Source: Streptomyces xylophagus (GTDB lineage: Bacteria; Actinomycetota; Actinomycetes; Streptomycetales; Streptomycetaceae). From it: DNA of 64,000 nt. Position numbers and translations under genes: made by a program. Each line of letters starts with the position of its first letter. The stretch's first letter is position 1. Below are positions 1-8,599 of this stretch, piece by piece. The stretch is from NCBI RefSeq assembly GCF_000716435.1, contig NZ_JNWO01000005.1, positions 428,191 through 492,190 of the forward strand, written 5' to 3'. The notes under the pieces were generated by a model. That model did no database searches and was not told the DNA's origin. It saw nothing but the letters and a program-made list of their open reading frames with translations.

Positions 1-714
1 CCCCGGCTCCTGCCCCACGAGTTCCACTTCAGGAACTTCGTCGACGGGCCGAAGGTCATCCACTTCCCGCGCCTGCTGCTCAACTCCGTTGTCATCACCG
101 GCCTTTCGGTGATCGGCGGCGTGATGACGTCGATGATGGCGGGCTACGCCCTGGCCCGGCTGCGCTTCCCCGGCCGCAAGGTGTGGTTCTACGTCTTCGT
201 CGGCAGCATGCTGCTGCCCCCGGTGGTCGGCATCATCCCGCTGTTCCAACTCTTCAAGGACATCGGCTGGTACGACACCTGGCTGCCGCTGATCGTCCCG
301 GCCTTCCTGGGCGGCAATCCGCTCTTCATCTTCCTCGCCCGCCAGTACTTCCTGTCGATCCCGCACTCCATCGACGAGGCCGCCAAGGTCGACGGCGCGG
401 GACACGTCCGGATCTTCGTCAGCGTGATGCTGCCGATCACGAAGCCCGCCTGGATAACGATGTCAATCCTGGCCTTCCAGATGTCCTGGAACGACTACCT
501 CAACCCATTGATCTACCTGTATTCGTCCCAGAAGTGGCCGCTGAGCGTCGGCATGGCCTCCTTCGTCTCCCAGTTCGCCGGCCAGACCCCGGACTGGAAC
601 CTCTACATGGCCACCAACCTGCTCTTCATGCTCCCGCCACTGGCCGTGTTCTTCGTCGCCCAGCGCTACTTCATCCAGGGCCTGAGCGCTCTGGGCACCG
701 TCAACCAGCGCTGA
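1..714 (+). CDS. Carbohydrate ABC transporter permease, 5' end missing
   Basis: This is the inner-membrane permease of a sugar uptake ABC transporter of the MalG (CUT1) type. The frame is open from base 1, so the true start lies outside the window; about 237 residues are visible. Several hydrophobic segments are present, and the EAA loop that contacts the ATPase reads EAAKVDGAGHVRIFVSVMLP. The ending with Gly-Leu near the C-terminus (FIQGLSALGTV) is also typical of MalG-type subunits. The binding protein gene follows after 60 bases on the same strand, so the two are probably cotranscribed. The sugar cannot be read from this subunit; the neighbouring GH76 and GH27 enzymes suggest manno- or galacto-oligosaccharides. 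Confidence 0.93.
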   Translation, partial: PRLLPHEFHFRNFVDGPKVIHFPRLLLNSVVITGLSVIGGVMTSMMAGYALARLRFPGRKVWFYVFVGSMLLPPVVGIIPLFQLFKDIGWYDTWLPLIVPAFLGGNPLFIFLARQYFLSIPHSIDEAAKVDGAGHVRIFVSVMLPITKPAWITMSILAFQMSWNDYLNPLIYLYSSQKWPLSVGMASFVSQFAGQTPDWNLYMATNLLFMLPPLAVFFVAQRYFIQGLSALGTVNQR

Positions 715-774
715 TCCGCATCCCGTCCCGACCCACCTACGAGTCGTATGCATGCCAGGTATCAGGAGGCCACG

Positions 775-2070
775 ATGAAACGATGGATCCGTCTCGCCGG
801 AGCGTTGCTGTCTGCGGGGGGACTGCTCGCGACGGCGGCCTGCGGCGGCTCGTCCGGGAAGCAGTCGGACGGCAAGGCGACGGTCACCCTGATGACCTGG
901 GAGTCCGCCGCCACCAACAAGGCCATCGACCAGGCCCTGACCGGCTTCCACGACCCGAACATCACCGTCAAGCGCGTCGACACCCCCAACGGCAACTACA
1001 GCGACAAACTCGCCGCCCTCACCCAGGCGAAGAAGCTCCCCGACCTGTTCTGGTGCGGCAACGACACCGAGCAGCAGTACACCAGCCAGGGCCTCCTCAC
1101 CGACTGGGCCTCCCGGCTCTCCGGCGCCGCCGACTTCGGCGCGAGCAGCTTCGTCTCCTCCACCATGAAGAACTGGAAGACCGCCGACGGAAAGATCGGC
1201 GGTGTTCCCTCCCTGATGAACACCTACGGCATCTGGTACGACGTCGACGCCTTCAAGGCCGCCGGCATCACCGTGCCCGCCGCCGGCTGGACCTGGGACC
1301 AGATGTTCGACGCCGCCGCGAAACTGCACGCCAAGGGCGCCAAGTACGGCCTCGTAGCAGACGCGTTGACCTCCACAGACGGTCCCTTCTCCCTCAGCAC
1401 GTACGCGCTGTCGGCGGGTGGCGCGCCGTTCGCCGACTCCGTCCACCAGCCCACGAAGACGACCATCGACGCGACGTACACCGAAGGCGTCCGCAAGGTC
1501 GTCGCCGGCATCAAGAGCGGGGCCGTCGCACCGCCCGGCTATGACATCAGCAACCAGCAGGCGCTGTTCGCCGCAGGACAGATCCCGATGCTGTGGAGCG
1601 GCCAGTGGCTGGCCGCAGGCTTCCTCACCGACAAGCCGAAGATCAAGTACGGGTTCGCGCCGCTTCCCCAGGTGACCAAGCCGGCCACCCTGTACGACGC
1701 CGTGGGCATCTGCACCCCGTCCTACACCCAGAACGCGGACGCCACCTTCAAGGTCCTCAAGTACCTCGACTCCACGGTGTGGACCAAGGTGCTGCCCGAC
1801 TCCCCGGTCGCGGCCCCGGCCTATCTCTCCGCCCAGAGCGCCTACTTCGGCGCCCTCGACAAGGCCGGTCTGACGACCGTCGCGTCCACCGTCAAAGCGG
1901 GGCTGAGCACGCCGACCACCATCGGCGTGCGCTTCACCACCCAATGGGCCAGCCAGTCCAATGACTTGATCACCGCGTACTGGCCGGACATCCTCAACGG
2001 AAAGAAGCCGCTCTCCGACCTCCGGACGATGACCGACAAGATCAACGATGTGATCAAGAGCAACGGTTAG
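775..2070 (+). CDS. Extracellular sugar-binding lipoprotein of ABC transporter
   Basis: This protein of 431 residues should bind a sugar outside the membrane and deliver it to the permease encoded upstream. The ATG at 775 is preferred because AGGAGG lies 5 bases upstream (764-769), whereas an in-frame ATG at 748 has no ribosome site. The N-terminus is a lipoprotein signal: a basic start (MKRWIRL), a hydrophobic stretch, and the lipobox LATAAC with Cys near residue 24. The mature part has the family 1 solute-binding layout (VTLMTWES, LPDLFWCGND, GGVPSLMNTYGIWYDVDAFKAAG) and an expected length. The locus suggests mannan-derived oligosaccharides as ligand, which is inference. Confidence 0.93.
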   Translation: MKRWIRLAGALLSAGGLLATAACGGSSGKQSDGKATVTLMTWESAATNKAIDQALTGFHDPNITVKRVDTPNGNYSDKLAALTQAKKLPDLFWCGNDTEQQYTSQGLLTDWASRLSGAADFGASSFVSSTMKNWKTADGKIGGVPSLMNTYGIWYDVDAFKAAGITVPAAGWTWDQMFDAAAKLHAKGAKYGLVADALTSTDGPFSLSTYALSAGGAPFADSVHQPTKTTIDATYTEGVRKVVAGIKSGAVAPPGYDISNQQALFAAGQIPMLWSGQWLAAGFLTDKPKIKYGFAPLPQVTKPATLYDAVGICTPSYTQNADATFKVLKYLDSTVWTKVLPDSPVAAPAYLSAQSAYFGALDKAGLTTVASTVKAGLSTPTTIGVRFTTQWASQSNDLITAYWPDILNGKKPLSDLRTMTDKINDVIKSNG

Positions 2071-2098
2071 CGTCCCGGACCGAGCGGCGGGCCGGGAC

Positions 2099-2112
2099 CC
2101 GAAACGTATCCT
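2099..2112. promoter_or_regulatory. Candidate LacI-family operator upstream of the LacI gene
   Basis: The 14 bases CCGAAACGTATCCT resemble the two palindromes at 4391 and 4511 (core GAAACGT with TCC on the right). It lies between the binding-protein stop and the regulator start, where an autoregulatory site would sit. It is the weakest of the three matches. Confidence 0.4.
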
Positions 2113-2138
2113 GAGAGCGGTCCCGGCCCCGGTACGCG

Positions 2139-3194
2139 ATGGAAGGTTGGTCTTCAACTCACGTGAGCAGTCGTCCCCCGCACCGCCAGAACACCAGGCC
2201 CACGATGCGCGATGTCGCGGAGCGAGCCGGAGTCGCCGTCGTCACCGTCTCCCGCGTCGTCAACGGCATCGGAACGGTCCGCGAGGAGACGGCCGAACGC
2301 GTCAACGCGGCCATCAGCGCCATCGGATACCAGCGCAACGAGATCGCGCGCTCGCTGCGCCCCGGCCAGAACTCCATGACCATCGGGCTGCTGCTCGGCG
2401 ACCTCACCAACCCGTTCTACGCCTCCCTCGCCAAGGCCGCCGTCGAAGTCGCCAACGAGGCAGGCTACGCAGTCCTGTTGAGCACGGCCGACGAGGACCC
2501 GGAGGTCGAGCGCCGTGCCATCGGGGAGCTGATCGGCCGCCGGGTCGCCGGGCTCATCATCGTCCCCGACCAGGGCGACCACGCCTTCCTCAACGAGATC
2601 AACGGCCACGACCACGTGCCCATCGTCTTCGTCGACCGCCCGGCCACCGGCGCCGAGGCCGATGTCGTCCTCGTCGACAACGAGGACGGCGGCCACAAGG
2701 CCACCCAGCACCTCATCGACCAGGGCCACCGACGCATCGCGATCCTCGTCGCCCCCTCGTACTACAGCACCGGCCGGAGACTGCGCGGCTACCGCAAGGC
2801 GTTGCGCCGCGGCGGCATCGAGCCCGACAACAACCTGGTCGTCACCCTGCGCCGCGGCACCACCGAGGAGGCCGAGTCCGCCACCCGCACCCTGCTCACC
2901 TCCGCGCATCCGCCCACCGCGGTCTTCTCCACCACGGGCTTCCTCACCGAGGGCGTCCTACGGGCCTGCCGCGACCTTCAAGTCTCCATCGCCGTCGTGG
3001 GTTTCGACGACTTCAAGCTGGCCGACATGCTCCCCACCCCGGTCACCGTCGTCACCTCCGACACCGAGGAACTCGGCCGCCGGGCCGCCCACATCCTGCT
3101 GGACCGCATCGACGGCGACGATTCCCCCTCCCACCGCACGGTCCTCCCGGTGCAGCTGATCGCGCGCGGGACAGGGGAGATCAAGCACTCGTAG
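2139..3194 (+). CDS. LacI-family transcriptional regulator
   Basis: The protein (351 residues from the first ATG) has a LacI N-terminal helix-turn-helix and hinge (TMRDVAERAGVAVVTVSRVV, then a NG and an SLRPGQNSMTIGLL junction) followed by a periplasmic-binding-protein-like sensor domain to the C-terminus. Such proteins bind palindromes and release them on binding a sugar. The start is uncertain: ATG 2139, GTG 2163 and ATG 2205 are all in frame, none with a strong ribosome site. It lies directly after the ABC genes and converges with the GH76 gene, with 3 bases between the stops. It probably controls this locus through the related palindromes at 2099, 4391 and 4511. Confidence 0.93.
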   Translation: MEGWSSTHVSSRPPHRQNTRPTMRDVAERAGVAVVTVSRVVNGIGTVREETAERVNAAISAIGYQRNEIARSLRPGQNSMTIGLLLGDLTNPFYASLAKAAVEVANEAGYAVLLSTADEDPEVERRAIGELIGRRVAGLIIVPDQGDHAFLNEINGHDHVPIVFVDRPATGAEADVVLVDNEDGGHKATQHLIDQGHRRIAILVAPSYYSTGRRLRGYRKALRRGGIEPDNNLVVTLRRGTTEEAESATRTLLTSAHPPTAVFSTTGFLTEGVLRACRDLQVSIAVVGFDDFKLADMLPTPVTVVTSDTEELGRRAAHILLDRIDGDDSPSHRTVLPVQLIARGTGEIKHS

Positions 3195-3197
3195 CAA

Positions 3198-4367
3198 TCA
3201 GTACAGCGTCCGCCACTGGGCACGCGGCCACGCGAGCACGGCGTAGATCTGCGCGAGGGCCGCCTGCTGGATCGCCTGGGTGCCACCGGCCGTGTCGAAG
3301 TGCACGAGCCCGGTGGCGGGATCGCGCATGGTGTCCCACACCTGGTCGGCGTAGGCGGCCATCGCCCGGTGGTACGTGTCCTTCCCGGTGACCGACTCCA
3401 GGAGCAACAGGTTCTTGAAGAAGATCGAGTTGAAGAACACGGGCTGCGTGAACAGCCGCCCCTGCGTGACGTAATAGGCGTACGCGGCGGCGGCAACTCG
3501 CTCCGCCTGACGCAGATAGGCGCGGTCCCGGGTGACCTCGTAGAGGAGAACATTGACCCCGACCGGCACGCCCTGGTTGTAGGACCAGAAGGTCTTCTCG
3601 ACGGTCCCCTGCAGGTCAAGGTGGTCCCAGTACAGGCCACTTGGGCTCTGGAGATGCGTGTTCGTCCAGTCGTGGAAGCGTCTCGCCCAGTCCAGGTAGT
3701 CGGCCTCGCCGGTGATCTGGTGCAGGCGCAGGGCGAGTTGGGCGCCCGGCATGTTCGACACGGTGTTGCGGTCGTGGCTCCAGTTGGCCTGGGTCCAGAA
3801 GACCCCGCCCGGTGCGGCATGACCGCCGTCGGTGTCCCAGCCCGACCTGACCAGGGCGAAGATCTCCTTCGCGCGGGCCAGCGCGGCGGTGTCCCTGGTC
3901 TGCAGATGGCGCTGCACCTTGGCCAGGCCGACCCATTCGTTGTCGTCGTAGAACATGTCACCGCCCGAGCCGTACGGCTCGACGGGGTAGGAGGCGTAAC
4001 CGGGAAGCCCGGTCGTCCCGCCGCCCGCATTCCAGAAGTGCTCCTGCGCCGCCGCCCGTCGGGCCAGCTCCGGCTCGAACGACGCGTCCACGGCGGTGAG
4101 ATCGAGCGCGGCGATGTGTACCTGCGAGAAGGGCCATTCGTACGAGTACGGGTTGTCGCCGGCCGCCGCCGGAATCTGCTCGTGGACTAGCCCCGAGCCG
4201 TCGGTCGTGTCGAAGTGTCTCTTCAGCGCGGAGTAGGTGGCTGTGGCGCGGGACAACGCCCGTGTGGGGCTCGGTCGTTCCGCTGCGGCTGCCGGTGTGG
4301 CGGCCATCGCTGTCAGCGCGGCCAGACCGGAACCGACCATCACTCGCCGGGAGGGGCGCAGGGACAT
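3198..4367 (-). CDS. Secreted GH76 family hydrolase, probable endo-alpha-1,6-mannanase
   Basis: A protein of 389 residues related to glycoside hydrolase family 76, whose characterised members cut alpha-1,6-mannan backbones such as those of yeast walls. The family's paired catalytic aspartates are visible as YDDNEWVGLAKVQ (Asp141 and Asp142). Trp/Tyr-rich helices of an (alpha/alpha)6 barrel follow, including WTQANWSHDRNTVSN and TFWSYNQG. The N-terminus has two arginines before a hydrophobic stretch (SRRVMVGSGLAALTAMAATPAAAA), so export by the Tat pathway is likely. It faces away from the GH27/GH76 pair, with two operator-like palindromes between, and converges on the LacI gene. Which polymer it attacks is not proven. 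Confidence 0.85.
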   Translation of the reverse strand: MSLRPSRRVMVGSGLAALTAMAATPAAAAERPSPTRALSRATATYSALKRHFDTTDGSGLVHEQIPAAAGDNPYSYEWPFSQVHIAALDLTAVDASFEPELARRAAAQEHFWNAGGGTTGLPGYASYPVEPYGSGGDMFYDDNEWVGLAKVQRHLQTRDTAALARAKEIFALVRSGWDTDGGHAAPGGVFWTQANWSHDRNTVSNMPGAQLALRLHQITGEADYLDWARRFHDWTNTHLQSPSGLYWDHLDLQGTVEKTFWSYNQGVPVGVNVLLYEVTRDRAYLRQAERVAAAAYAYYVTQGRLFTQPVFFNSIFFKNLLLLESVTGKDTYHRAMAAYADQVWDTMRDPATGLVHFDTAGGTQAIQQAALAQIYAVLAWPRAQWRTLY

Positions 4368-4390
4368 GGGGCCTCCAAGGATGCGGGTGA

Positions 4391-4404
4391 TGGAAACGTT
4401 GCCA
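4391..4404. promoter_or_regulatory. Candidate LacI operator upstream of the GH76 gene
   Basis: TGGAAACGTTGCCA is a 14-base palindrome with a single mismatched pair, centred on CG as in classical LacI-family operators. It lies 24 bases upstream of the GH76 start at 4367, so it could block that promoter. A second copy lies at 4511. Confidence 0.62.
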
Positions 4405-4510
4405 TCGACTCAGGAGACCGTCAACGCATCTGACGACACGGGCAGTTCACTCCCGGGACATTTTGGTCCGGACCATTGACGGTGCAGCTCGGCTGAGGGA
4501 ATCTTCACGA

Positions 4511-4524
4511 TGGTTACGTTTCCA
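4511..4524. promoter_or_regulatory. Candidate LacI operator upstream of the GH27 gene
   Basis: TGGTTACGTTTCCA shares the right half GTTTCCA and the ACGT core of the site at 4391, with two mismatched pairs. It lies 56 bases upstream of the alpha-galactosidase start at 4580, in the same divergent intergenic region. Confidence 0.55.
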
Positions 4525-4579
4525 CAGGTTCCGAAGGCGAGTCCGTCCAGCCCCCCACGGCGAAGCAGGAGACCTCGAC

Positions 4580-6193
4580 ATGACCGTCCCGTCCCCCTTC
4601 AAGAGACGCCTGAGCGCCGTCCTCACGATGGTGCTGCTGCTGGCCCTCGTCCCGGCGCTCCTGGTGCTGCGCGCCGCACCGCCCGCTCAGGCCCTCGACA
4701 ACGGGCTGGCCAGGACGCCCCCGATGGGCTGGAACGACTGGAACGCCTTCGGCTGCAACGTGACCGAGCAACTCGTCGAGCAGACCGCCGACTACCTCGT
4801 CTCCTCCGGGCTGAAGGACGCCGGGTACCAGTACGTCAACATCGACGACTGCTGGATGACCTCGGCCCGCAACGCGGCGGGGCAACTCGTCCCCGATCCG
4901 GTCAAGTTCCCGAACGGCATCAGCGGCACCGCCGCCTACGTGCACAGCAAGGGCCTCAAGCTCGGCATCTACGAGAGCGCGGGCACCGCCACCTGCGCGG
5001 GCTACCCCGGCAGCCTCGGCCACGAGCAGACGGACGCCAACAGCTTCGCCGCGTGGGGCGTGGACTACCTCAAGTACGACAACTGCAACCACCAGAACGT
5101 GCCCGACCAGCAGCGCTACACCGCGATGCGCGACGCCCTCGCCAACACCGGCCGCCCGATCGTCTACAGCCTCTGCAACTGGGGCCTCGCCGACGTGTGG
5201 ACCTGGGGTGCGGGCGTCGGCAACAGCTGGCGCACCACAGACGACATCAACGTCAACTTCTCGACGGTGGTGTCCATTTACAAGGCCAACGTCAAGCTCG
5301 CCGCGTACGCCAAGCCGGGCGCCTGGAACGACCCCGACATGCTGGAGGTCGGCAACGGCATGTCGTTCACCGAGGACCGCTCCCACTTCAGCCTCTGGTC
5401 GGAGATGGCCGCCCCGCTGATCGCCGGCACCGACCTCCGCAAGGCCTCCGCCGCCACGCTCTCCCTCTACGGCAACAAGGACGTCATCGCCGTGGACCAG
5501 GACTCCCTGGGCAAGCAGGGCACCGAGATCTCCAACTCGGGCGGCCTGCACGTCCTTTCCAAGCCCCTCGCGAACGGCGACGTCTCGGTGGTCCTCTTCA
5601 ACGAGAACTCCTCGGCCGCCACCATCACCACCTCCGCGACGGCGGCCGGCCTCCCCTCTGCGTCCTCGTACAAGCTCAACAACCTCTGGTCGCACGTGAT
5701 CAGCAGCACCAGCGGCTCCATCTCGGCGAGCGTCCCCGGCCACGGCTCGGTCATGTACCGGGTCTCCACCGGCAGCGGTACCAGCGTCGGCACCACCCAC
5801 CCCCTGATCGGCGCCTCCTCCAACCGTTGCCTGGACGCCTACAACGGCGAGACCACCCCCGGCACCAAGATCGAGATCTGGGACTGCGGCGGCGGCACCA
5901 ACCAGGCCGTGACCATCACCGCCGCCGGTGAACTCCGGCTCTACGGCGGCACCCAGTGCCTGGACGCCTACAACAACCAGACCAGCAACGGCACCAAGGT
6001 GCAGCTCTACACCTGCAACGGCGGCGCCAACCAGAAGTGGAGCCTCAACCCCAACGGCACCATCACGGGCACCCAGTCGGGCCTCTGCCTCGACGTCACC
6101 GGCGGCGACCAGGCGGCCGGCAACGTCAACGGCATCGCGCTCGAACTCTGGACCTGCAACGGCGGCGCCAACCAGCAGTGGCGCCTGGGCTGA
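4580..6193 (+). CDS. Secreted GH27 alpha-galactosidase with ricin-type CBM13
   Basis: This enzyme of 537 residues should release terminal alpha-galactosides outside the cell. ATG 4580 has AGGAG 8 bases upstream and gives a Sec signal peptide cleaved after about residue 38 (PPAQA|LDNG). The GH27 barrel follows: [14 protein letters not shown], the nucleophile motif YLKYDNC (Asp167), and the acid/base region WRTTDDI (Asp221/222). After a beta-sandwich domain, residues about 405-537 are a ricin B-like CBM13 with three repeats; QxW is intact in two (QKW, QQW) and changed to QAV in the first. The second GH76 gene starts 34 bases later, so both are probably one transcript. Confidence 0.92.
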   Translation: MTVPSPFKRRLSAVLTMVLLLALVPALLVLRAAPPAQALDNGLARTPPMGWNDWNAFGCNVTEQLVEQTADYLVSSGLKDAGYQYVNIDDCWMTSARNAAGQLVPDPVKFPNGISGTAAYVHSKGLKLGIYESAGTATCAGYPGSLGHEQTDANSFAAWGVDYLKYDNCNHQNVPDQQRYTAMRDALANTGRPIVYSLCNWGLADVWTWGAGVGNSWRTTDDINVNFSTVVSIYKANVKLAAYAKPGAWNDPDMLEVGNGMSFTEDRSHFSLWSEMAAPLIAGTDLRKASAATLSLYGNKDVIAVDQDSLGKQGTEISNSGGLHVLSKPLANGDVSVVLFNENSSAATITTSATAAGLPSASSYKLNNLWSHVISSTSGSISASVPGHGSVMYRVSTGSGTSVGTTHPLIGASSNRCLDAYNGETTPGTKIEIWDCGGGTNQAVTITAAGELRLYGGTQCLDAYNNQTSNGTKVQLYTCNGGANQKWSLNPNGTITGTQSGLCLDVTGGDQAAGNVNGIALELWTCNGGANQQWRLG

Positions 6194-6227
6194 CCTCCCG
6201 CATCCCCCCACCCCCCATGGAGCCGGC

Positions 6228-7688
6228 ATGAACTCAACAGCAAGACGTATCGGGCGAGTCGGGACCGGTCTGATCGCCGCCCTGGCCCTGTTCATGCCGG
6301 TCTCCACCGGCGTCGCGACCGCCGCAGCCGAGGCGACGATCTGCAACAAGTACTGCGACGCCCGCGACCCGGCCCTGTCCCCGGGTGACCGCCAACCGGT
6401 GTCGGCCACCATCTACTCCCGCAGCATCGTCCTGCACTTCGACGACACCGACGCGATGGGCTGGGCCTCGATCACCAACGGCAGCCCCGGCGATGAAGTC
6501 TGGCTCGACCGCTCCTTCGACGGCGGCCGCACCTGGAGTTCGGGCAGCAAGCTCGGCGACACCACCATCCCTGCGGGGCAAGGCGGTTGGCGCACCCTGA
6601 TGTACAACGTCGACGACTGGAACGCCCTCGGCGTCGGCGCCCTGCGCGCCTGCGGCAAGGCCGGCGACCGGGCCGAGATCGCCTGCACGGCGTGGGCCCG
6701 GACGACCTGGAATGCGGGCAGCCGCCCAACTGCCGCCGCCACCGCGCTGATGCAGTCGTACAACCTGGGCACCGGCCTGTTCGACACCACCGGCTGGTGG
6801 AACTCGGCCAACGCCCTGACCGCCCTCATCGACAACATCCGCGTGACCGGCATGGGCAGCTACAAGTACGCCATCGCCAACACCTACGACCGCAATCTCT
6901 CCGCGCAGGGCGGAAACTTCACCAACGACTACATCGACGACACGGGCTGGTGGGGACTGGCCTGGGTCGACGCGTACGACCTCACCGGCGACAGCCGGTA
7001 CCTCAACACCGCCCGTGCGGACGCCGATTACATGGCGCGGTACTGGGACTCCACGTGCGGCGGGGGAGTGTGGTGGAGCACGGCGAAGACCTACAAGAAC
7101 GCCATCGCCAACTCCCTCTACCTGGAGCTGAACGCGGCCCTGCACAACCGCATCGCCGGCGACACGACCTACCTCGGCCGGGCCAACGCCGAGTGGTCGT
7201 GGTTCAAGGGCACCGGCATGATCAACGGCTCCCATCTGGTCAACGACGGCATCAACCTGGCGACCTGCGGCAACAACGGCGACACGACGTGGTCGTACAA
7301 CCAGGGCGTGCTGCTGGGCGGCCTGTCGGAGCTGTACCGGGCGACCGGTGACGCCACCCTGCTCACCACCGGTCGGCAGATCGGCGACGCCTCGACCACG
7401 TCGACCGCCCTCAACTCCGGCGGAATCCTCCGGGAACCCTGCGAGACCAGCGGTTGCGGCGGCGACGGCCCGTCCTTCAAGGGTGCCTACATCCGGGGGC
7501 TGAGCGCCTTCAACTCCCGTCTGTCCGACCGCCCTTACACCACCTACATCAAACGCCAGGCCGACACCGCATATGCGAACGACCGCAACTCCCTTGACGC
7601 ATACGGCCTTCACTGGGCCGGACCACTGGACTCCACCGACGCGGCCCGGCAACAGAGCGCGCTCGACCTGATGAACGCGGCGAACTGA
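6228..7688 (+). CDS. Secreted GH76 family hydrolase, second copy
   Basis: A protein of 486 residues. The ATG at 6228 has GGAG 5 bases upstream and begins a signal peptide ([34 protein letters not shown]). Residues about 40-165 form an extra N-terminal beta-rich region with two Cys pairs that I do not recognise. The remainder is a GH76 barrel, with the paired aspartates in [20 protein letters not shown] (Asp237, Asp238) and [22 protein letters not shown] downstream. It is only distantly like the GH76 at 3198, so this is not a recent duplication. The presence of two GH76 enzymes plus an alpha-galactosidase suggests attack on a branched mannan. Confidence 0.85.
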   Translation: MNSTARRIGRVGTGLIAALALFMPVSTGVATAAAEATICNKYCDARDPALSPGDRQPVSATIYSRSIVLHFDDTDAMGWASITNGSPGDEVWLDRSFDGGRTWSSGSKLGDTTIPAGQGGWRTLMYNVDDWNALGVGALRACGKAGDRAEIACTAWARTTWNAGSRPTAAATALMQSYNLGTGLFDTTGWWNSANALTALIDNIRVTGMGSYKYAIANTYDRNLSAQGGNFTNDYIDDTGWWGLAWVDAYDLTGDSRYLNTARADADYMARYWDSTCGGGVWWSTAKTYKNAIANSLYLELNAALHNRIAGDTTYLGRANAEWSWFKGTGMINGSHLVNDGINLATCGNNGDTTWSYNQGVLLGGLSELYRATGDATLLTTGRQIGDASTTSTALNSGGILREPCETSGCGGDGPSFKGAYIRGLSAFNSRLSDRPYTTYIKRQADTAYANDRNSLDAYGLHWAGPLDSTDAARQQSALDLMNAAN

Positions 7689-7699
7689 CGCACAGTCAC

Positions 7700-8599
7700 T
7701 CACCCCTCGCCGGTGAGCAGCCGGCGTGGGTTGGCGATGCGGAAGGCGTACGCCGCCGCTCCGCCGAGCCCGTAGCCCGGATAGCGCGGCGGCTCCGCGT
7801 ACGGCCGGTCCGAGCCCTGCACCACGGCGTTCACACCGAGGGCGCGCACGGTCGCCTCGACGGCGGTCGGGCCGTACGACGAGGTCTCGACGAACACGCC
7901 GAGGTCGGCCTCCGCGCGCCGTCCGCTCCGGGCGGCCAGCCGCTCCCCGTGCAGCGGGGCGAGCCCGGCCAGCAGCGCGAAGCACACCCGCAGGCGGGGA
8001 TGGCGTGGGCGGCCGAAGGCGCGGAAGGCGTACCAGGCGGCGTGCATCTGCTGGACGTACGGCACCATCGCGGGCCACCAGGCGGGATCCTCCGCATCGC
8101 CGGTCGCGGGGCCCGGGTGGACGAAGAGCGGGAGGTCGCGTTCTTCGAGGAGATCGAGGAGCGGGGCGCAGCGGGCGTAACCGGCGGCATCGGCAAGGGA
8201 GTTGGCGGGAAGCTGGAGGCCGACGAAGCCGCGGTCGAGGTCCTTGGCGGTCGCGTCCGCGTCGACGTCCCGTACACAGGCCGCGGCCCACGCCCCGAAC
8301 GGCTCGGGCAGCGCCGCCGCGCCGTCGTGATAGGCGTCGAGCAGGGGCCGTGCCTCGTCGGCGGGCAGCCACTCCACGCCGATCGGCGCGGACAGCGAGA
8401 CCAGGGCCCGGCCCAGGCCTTCGGCGACGGCGAGTTCCGCGCGCTGGGCGACATCGTGGTCGGCGGGCGGTATCTCGAAGGGCGGTTCACCGGCCAGGAA
8501 CAGGGTCCAGCCGTCCAGGTACGGCGGTTCGCGGCGGGCGCGCAGGGCCGTCACCAGCGAAGGGGTCCACAGATGCTGGTGTACGTCGACGTTGGTCAT
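7700..8599 (-). CDS. Amidohydrolase-type TIM-barrel metal hydrolase
   Basis: A protein of 299 residues that begins VDVHQHLWTPSL, the first metal-binding strand of amidohydrolase_2 (COG2159-type) enzymes, which hydrolyse or decarboxylate small ring compounds. A His near LPLFVHPGP and the late Asp in VVQGSDRPYAEPP are further expected metal or catalytic positions. The ATG at 8599 overlaps the stop of the ammonia-lyase-like gene by 4 bases (ATGA), so translation of the two is coupled and a shared pathway is likely. The substrate is unknown. The gene ends 11 bases from the stop of the convergent GH76 gene. Confidence 0.8.
   Translation of the reverse strand: MTNVDVHQHLWTPSLVTALRARREPPYLDGWTLFLAGEPPFEIPPADHDVAQRAELAVAEGLGRALVSLSAPIGVEWLPADEARPLLDAYHDGAAALPEPFGAWAAACVRDVDADATAKDLDRGFVGLQLPANSLADAAGYARCAPLLDLLEERDLPLFVHPGPATGDAEDPAWWPAMVPYVQQMHAAWYAFRAFGRPRHPRLRVCFALLAGLAPLHGERLAARSGRRAEADLGVFVETSSYGPTAVEATVRALGVNAVVQGSDRPYAEPPRYPGYGLGGAAAYAFRIANPRRLLTGEG

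Noticed and set aside
463..2157. Long minus-strand open frame opposite the binding-protein gene
   Set aside because: It is a by-product of GC-rich codon bias. The plus-strand protein has clear family motifs and a lipoprotein signal, and the minus frame has none.
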